32,552 nucleotides of DNA from JAEUMD01 sp964559355 (GTDB lineage: Bacteria > Pseudomonadota > Alphaproteobacteria > Rhizobiales > Hyphomicrobiaceae). Position 1 is the first letter of the stretch. Each line of letters starts with the position of its first letter. Of the stretch, positions 30,115 through 32,552 are shown in pieces. The DNA lies in the NCBI GenBank assembly GCA_964559355.1, contig CAZLHQ010000021.1, forward strand, positions 1 to 32,552, written 5' to 3'. Under the pieces are notes generated by a model that worked only from the letters and a program-made list of their open reading frames with translations, did no database searches and was not told the DNA's origin. A program made the translations under genes and the position numbers.

Positions 30115-32552
30115 TCAATGAAAATCCCGCGACTTCGGGATGATGCGCTCGGCCCGCGGGTGGCCGGCCCAGCGCGGATGGCCCGAACTGGGGGCGCTGC
30201 CCGGATCGGAGCGCAACACCGCGTCGGCATTGGCAACCGGCACGTTCATGGATGGCCCTTCCTCGGCGAGGCGTGCAAGCCAGTGCGAGCGATCTTCAAG
30301 GTGCTGTGAGACGACGTGGATGATGTCCTGATGCCGCTGGACGCGGCCCGTCACGACGATCAGCCGCGCGGCCATGACCACCTTGCGGAATTTCTCGAGC
30401 GCATTGGGCCAGACAACCGTGTTGGCGACACCGGTCTCGTCCTCGAGCGTCATGAATACCACGCCCTTGGCCGAGCCTGGCCGCTGCCGCACCAGTACGA
30501 CGCCAGCGATGCGCACGAAGGCGCCGTCCCGCATACCGCGCAAGCCGGCACATGAGCTGATCCGCTCGGCGGCAAGGTCGCCGCGCAGGAACAGCATCGG
30601 ATGCGCCTTCAAGGAAAGACGCAGCGTCTGATAGTCGTTGACGACGTGCTCTGAGAGCGGCATCTGCGGCAGCGCCACCTCGGGCTCATCCCCCTCCTCC
30701 TTGGCGCCACTCCACGCGAAGAGCGGCAACTCCTCGGCGGGGGCGAGCCCCTTCACCTCCCACAGCGCCTGACGCCGATCCTGCCCCAGCGAGCGGAAGG
30801 CATCGGCTGCGGCGAGCCGCTCGAAGGTCGCGTGAGTGATGCGCGCACGGCGCTTCAGATCGTAAATATCGCGGAACGGTCCGCCGGCTTCGCGCGCGGC
30901 GACGAGCTGTTCCGCCTCCTCCTGGTGCAGCCCGTCGATCTGGCGCAGGCCGAGCCGCAACGCCGGCTTTGCGATAGGATCTTTGTTACGAACATGTGTA
31001 GCGATGCTGTTTGCTCGTCCTGCCGCGTCGTTGTCGCCATCCGGCGCACTGGCGCCGGGCGGCCTTGCCGCCTGAGCCGCTAAAGCGGCTGAAGATCGGT
31101 CAACCTCTCCCCCCTCATCCGCGCTGCGCGCACCTTCTCCCCACGGGAGAAGGAAGAGGTCGCGTTTGTCAGTCCTCTCCCGGGACGGGAGAGGATGCCG
31201 GCAGGCAGGTGAGGGACGTTGGAACCGCACACCATCTGCGGCAGCATAGATCTCGCCACTCGAGTCAATAGTCTCAAGAGAGCAATCCCAATCGGAATGG
31301 TTCACGTCGACAGCCCGCACCGTAACGCCATGCTCCCTCGCATCGCGCACGATCTGCGCGGGCGCATAAAACCCCATCGGCTGCGAGTTCAACAGCGCGC
31401 ACGCGAATGCCGCCGGGTAATGACACTTCAGCCAAGACGAGATGTAAACGAGATGGGCGAAGCTCGCTGCATGACTTTCGGGGAAGCCATATTCGCCAAA
31501 CCCCTTGATCTGATTGAAGCAGCGTTGCGCAAACGCCGGCTCGTAGCCGCGCGCCACCATGCGCGATACCATCTTCTCCTCGAGCAGGCCGATGGTGCCG
31601 CGGCGGCGGAACGTCGCCATCGCTTTTCTCAACTCGTTGACCTCGGCATCGGAAAACTTTGCCGCATCCATGGCGATCCGCATCGCCTGCTCCTGGAATA
31701 AGGGCACACCCTTGGTCCTGCCGAGGATCTGGCGCAGTTCGTCCTTGGGCCCGTGCTCTGGCGAAGGCGAGGGATAGGTCTCTGCCTCCAGCCCGTCGCG
31801 GCGGCGCAGATAAGGATGCACCATATCGCCTTGTATCGGCCCCGGCCTGACGATCGCCACCTCAATGACGAGATCGTAGAACGAGCGCGGCTTCAAGCGT
31901 GGCAGCATGTTCATCTGCGCGCGGCTTTCGACCTGGAACACACCGAGGCTATCGGCTCTGCACAGCATGTCGTAGACAGCCCGATCCTCGCGCGGCACAC
32001 AGGCGAGGCTGATGGGCAGGCCGTGATGCTGCTCCAGAAGATCGAACGCGCGGTGAATGCAGGTGAGCATACCGAGCGCCAGCACATCGACCTTCAACAG
32101 ACCGAGCGCGGCAAGATCATCCTTGTCCCACTCGATGAAGGTGCGCTCCGCCATTGCCGCGTTGCCGACCGGCACGACTTCGACCAGCGGCCCGCGCGTC
32201 AGAACGAAGCCGCCGACATGCTGGGAGAGATGGCGGGGAAACCCGATTAGTTCCTCAGTCAGCTCGATCACCGTGGCAAGCAGCGGATCGGCCGGATCGA
32301 GCCCTGCATCGCGGATGCGCTTGTCACCGAGCACACCGCCCGAGCGGGTGCCCCACACCATGCCGGCAAGCGCCGAGACGGTATCCTCCGAGAGCCCCAT
32401 GGCCTTCCCGACATCGCGCACCGCCGAGCGCGCGCGATAGGAAATGACGGTGGCGGCAAGACCGGCGCGATCTCGGCCGTAGCGGGCGTAGATGTATTGG
32501 ATCACCTCCTCGCGCCGCTCATGCTCGAAATCGACGTCGATGTCGGGCGGCT
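30115..32552 (-). CDS. dnaE2: Error-prone DNA polymerase DnaE2 (ImuC), 3' part, with in-frame insertion
   Basis: About 812 C-terminal codons of the C-family polymerase used in SOS-dependent damage tolerance with ImuA/ImuB; the 5' part is outside the window. The fragment opens with PPDIDVDFEHERREEVIQYIYARYG, which contains catalytic Asp residues of the palm. It continues with the fingers (FPRHLSQHVGGFVLT, QVESRAQMNMLPRLKPRSFYDLVIEVAIVRPGPIQGDMVHPYLRRR, FQEQAMRIAMDAAKFS, FPESHAASFAHLVY). Next come the helix–hairpin–helix region (ALRLGLRQIDGLHQEEAEQLVAAR), the OB-fold (AFVRIAGVVLVRQRPGSAKGVVFMTLEDETG) and the typical ending HPRAERIIPKSRDFH. Between the fingers and the HhH region an extra stretch of about 80 residues (30964–31217) is encoded by palindromic repeat DNA. 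No imuA/imuB is visible in the window. Confidence 0.95.
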   Translation of the reverse strand, partial: PPDIDVDFEHERREEVIQYIYARYGRDRAGLAATVISYRARSAVRDVGKAMGLSEDTVSALAGMVWGTRSGGVLGDKRIRDAGLDPADPLLATVIELTEELIGFPRHLSQHVGGFVLTRGPLVEVVPVGNAAMAERTFIEWDKDDLAALGLLKVDVLALGMLTCIHRAFDLLEQHHGLPISLACVPREDRAVYDMLCRADSLGVFQVESRAQMNMLPRLKPRSFYDLVIEVAIVRPGPIQGDMVHPYLRRRDGLEAETYPSPSPEHGPKDELRQILGRTKGVPLFQEQAMRIAMDAAKFSDAEVNELRKAMATFRRRGTIGLLEEKMVSRMVARGYEPAFAQRCFNQIKGFGEYGFPESHAASFAHLVYISSWLKCHYPAAFACALLNSQPMGFYAPAQIVRDAREHGVTVRAVDVNHSDWDCSLETIDSSGEIYAAADGVRFQRPSPACRHPLPSRERTDKRDLFLLPWGEGARSADEGGEVDRSSAALAAQAARPPGASAPDGDNDAAGRANSIATHVRNKDPIAKPALRLGLRQIDGLHQEEAEQLVAAREAGGPFRDIYDLKRRARITHATFERLAAADAFRSLGQDRRQALWEVKGLAPAEELPLFAWSGAKEEGDEPEVALPQMPLSEHVVNDYQTLRLSLKAHPMLFLRGDLAAERISSCAGLRGMRDGAFVRIAGVVLVRQRPGSAKGVVFMTLEDETGVANTVVWPNALEKFRKVVMAARLIVVTGRVQRHQDIIHVVSQHLEDRSHWLARLAEEGPSMNVPVANADAVLRSDPGSAPSSGHPRWAGHPRAERIIPKSRDFH
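31075..31217 (-). repeat. Palindromic repeat element inserted within dnaE2
   Basis: Three perfect hairpins lie in a row: AGCCGC-TAAA-GCGGCT (31075–31090), CCTTCTCCC-CAC-GGGAGAAGG (31133–31153) and CCTCTCCCG-GGA-CGGGAGAGG (31174–31194). Flanking text such as CTCATCCGCGCTGCGCGCA and GCCGGCAGGCAGGTGAGG resembles intergenic palindromic repeats widespread in alphaproteobacteria. The dnaE2 frame reads through it (LLPWGEGARSADEGGE). Confidence 0.75.

Overview
The window is high-GC, gene-dense chromosomal DNA from an alphaproteobacterium. It most resembles Hyphomicrobiales/Rhizobiales of the Hyphomicrobium–Rhodoplanes kind. This is inferred from gene content: an LplT–PlsC–acyl-ACP-synthetase fusion, DnaE2, a QmcA/NfeD cluster, a DUF459 protein beside an MltB-type transglycosylase, an alphaproteobacterial-style ThiO and dispersed palindromic repeats. 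No marker gene fixes the genus. I see no phage, integrase, transposase, CRISPR array, tRNA or rRNA.

Layout. 1–2141 (+): the end of gltB and complete gltD, for ammonium assimilation. 2264–5080 (−): an MltB-type lytic transglycosylase and a degenerate SGNH/DUF459 protein, both exported and probably acting on the cell wall. 5337–7441: divergent galE (−) and galU (+), which supply UDP-sugars. 7505–9076 (−): a YeeE/YedE sulfur-compound permease with a CRP/FNR-like palindrome upstream. 9362–11812 (−): an exported NTF2-like protein and an outer-membrane beta-barrel protein. 12116–13144 (+): kpsF, the Kdo-pathway arabinose-5-phosphate isomerase. 13177–15165 (−): a QmcA-like SPFH protein followed by two tandem NfeD proteins. 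15455–17666 (−): hemH and a CHAD protein. 17770–21918 (−): thiE, thiG, a GAF–PAS hybrid histidine kinase, then thiS. 22505–26804 (+): a 1139-residue lysophospholipid flippase/acyltransferase/acyl-ACP synthetase fusion and a membrane lipoprotein. 26805–27437: a repeat-rich gap. 27438–27938 (−): hsp20. 28200–28976 (+): a CDF-type cation transporter. 28930–29964 (−): thiO. 30115–32552 (−): the 3' part of dnaE2 (imuC), running off the window.

How the genes work together. Much of the window is envelope biogenesis: galE/galU and kpsF for surface sugars, the transglycosylase/DUF459 pair for the wall, the beta-barrel protein, the phospholipid-repair fusion and the SPFH/NfeD membrane-quality pair. A second theme is thiamine. 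thiO, thiS, thiG and thiE all lie on the minus strand in the usual operon order, but a histidine kinase separates thiS from thiG, and a 7-kb block (aas fusion, lipoprotein, repeats, hsp20, CDF) separates thiO from thiS.

The most interesting non-coding signals are: an RpoH-like promoter plus a leader with two mutually exclusive hairpins, one covering the Shine–Dalgarno sequence, ahead of hsp20; two operator-like palindromes over a possible promoter ahead of the aas fusion; a family of palindromic repeats with compensatory stem changes at 26924–27268; and an in-frame palindromic insertion inside dnaE2. I do not see a clearly new multi-gene system. The novelty here is in regulatory RNA, repeats and gene arrangement.
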